Positions 7,152-7,882 of a DNA stretch of 7,882 nt are shown piece after piece (the stretch's first letter is position 1; each line of letters opens with the position of its first letter). Below the pieces are notes generated by a model, which made no database searches, was not told the DNA's origin, and saw nothing but the letters and a program-made list of their open reading frames with translations. The stretch is from Solirubrobacteraceae bacterium. Its GTDB lineage: Bacteria > Actinomycetota > Thermoleophilia > Solirubrobacterales > Solirubrobacteraceae. The translations under genes were made by a program, and so were the position numbers. The stretch spans positions 1-7,882 of the forward strand of contig JADGPO010000120.1 of the NCBI GenBank assembly GCA_017882405.1, read 5' to 3'.

Positions 7152-7882
7152 TCAGGCGGCGGCCGGGGTGCCGGTCTCGGTGGCCGACGGCTCACGCTCG
7201 AGGGTCAGCTCACCGTTCGCCGCATCCACGTGCACGCTGTCGCCGGCCGCGAACCGCCCCTCCAGGATCGCCATCGCCAGCGGGTCGACCAGGCGCTTCT
7301 GGATCACTCGCTTCAAAGGCCGAGCGCCGTACGTCGGGTCATAGCCGAGGTTGCCGATCAGCGTGCGGGCATCGCCGGTCAGATGCACGATGATGTCGCG
7401 CTCGGACACGCGCCGCAGGACGGTGGCCACCTGCAGGTCGACGATCGCGCCGATCTGCTCGCGGGTCAGCGAGTCGAACTCGACGATGTCGTCCAGGCGG
7501 TTGACGAACTCGGGCTTGAAGTTGGCCTCCACGCCCACTCGGCCGCCCGGGATGTTGGAGGTCATGATCAGCACGACGTTCTTGAACGACACCGTGCGAC
7601 CCTGACCGTCGGTCAGGCGACCATCGTCCATGACCTGCAGCAGCGTGTTGAACACATCGGGGTGGGCCTTCTCGATCTCGTCGAGCAGCACCACCGAGTA
7701 GGGCCGGCGGCGCACCGCCTCGGTCAGCTGACCGCCCTCCTCGTAGCCGACGTAACCGGGGGGCGCGCCCACCAGCCGGCTGACGGAGTGCTTCTCCATG
7801 TACTCCGACATGTCGATGCGCACCATCGCGTCCTGGGTGTCGAACATGAACTCGGCCAGCGCCCGCGCCAGCTCGGTCTTGC
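7152..7882 (-). CDS. clpB: ATP-dependent disaggregase ClpB, C-terminal part (5' end outside the window)
   Basis: This is the second AAA+ module and C-terminal domain of the ClpB/HSP104 chaperone, which threads aggregated proteins through a hexameric ring together with DnaK. The visible part begins just after the Walker A loop ([14 protein letters not shown]). Then come [20 protein letters not shown], the pore loop GYVGYEEGG, Walker [17 protein letters not shown], the signature [13 protein letters not shown], sensor 1 MTSN, the arginine-finger region [15 protein letters not shown] and sensor 2 [13 protein letters not shown]. The stretch between sensor 1 and FKPEF is only 11 residues; E. coli ClpB has about 29. 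ClpC or ClpA are less likely given the [16 protein letters not shown] and DGQGR pattern. The ending is a low-complexity tail, ETGTPAAA. It seems to be a separate transcription unit upstream of the pur genes. Confidence 0.93.
   Translation of the reverse strand, partial: KTELARALAEFMFDTQDAMVRIDMSEYMEKHSVSRLVGAPPGYVGYEEGGQLTEAVRRRPYSVVLLDEIEKAHPDVFNTLLQVMDDGRLTDGQGRTVSFKNVVLIMTSNIPGGRVGVEANFKPEFVNRLDDIVEFDSLTREQIGAIVDLQVATVLRRVSERDIIVHLTGDARTLIGNLGYDPTYGARPLKRVIQKRLVDPLAMAILEGRFAAGDSVHVDAANGELTLEREPSATETGTPAAA

Overview
The window is a very GC-rich stretch with almost all genes on the minus strand. GC-rich third codon positions, frequent GTG and TTG starts, and the style of the PurE, ArsR and ClpB proteins suggest a high-GC actinobacterium. 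Thermoleophilia/Solirubrobacterales is my best guess from sequence style alone; no rRNA or other firm marker is present.

Read along the minus strand (right to left), the layout is as follows: the 3' end of clpB (cut by the window edge); a short gap with a possible promoter; a GYD-domain protein; purD; purE; an interruption at about 4135-4940; purB; a 341-base gap holding a decayed gene remnant; purC; purS; purQ; and the 5' end of purL (cut by the left edge). The interruption holds a scrap of a short-chain dehydrogenase gene, a hairpin, a 40-residue plus-strand micro-ORF, a palindromic operator-like region and a minus-strand ArsR-family regulator.

The pur genes cover several steps of de novo IMP synthesis: PurD makes GAR, PurS/PurQ/PurL together make FGAM, PurE handles the carboxylation of AIR, PurC makes SAICAR, and PurB removes fumarate (twice in the pathway). 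purF, purM, purN/purT, purK and purH are not in the window. Coupling is tight in two blocks: GYD-purD-purE (7-nt gap, then an ATGA overlap) and purC-purS-purQ-purL (4-nt gap, GTGA overlap, 23-nt overlap).

The part that departs from an ordinary pur cluster is the middle. An unusually cysteine-rich ArsR-family regulator sits 12 nt upstream of purB and faces a small plus-strand ORF with a good ribosome binding site. Three copies of the half-site TCGTACA, two of them forming a perfect inverted repeat, lie between the two. This looks like a self-contained regulator/microprotein module inserted at the head of the purB side of the cluster, and it is the best candidate for something undescribed. Two C-terminal gene scraps (SDR-like and sterol-desaturase-like) mark the same zone as a place of past gene gain and loss. 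I found no tRNA, rRNA, CRISPR array, insertion sequence or recognisable riboswitch.
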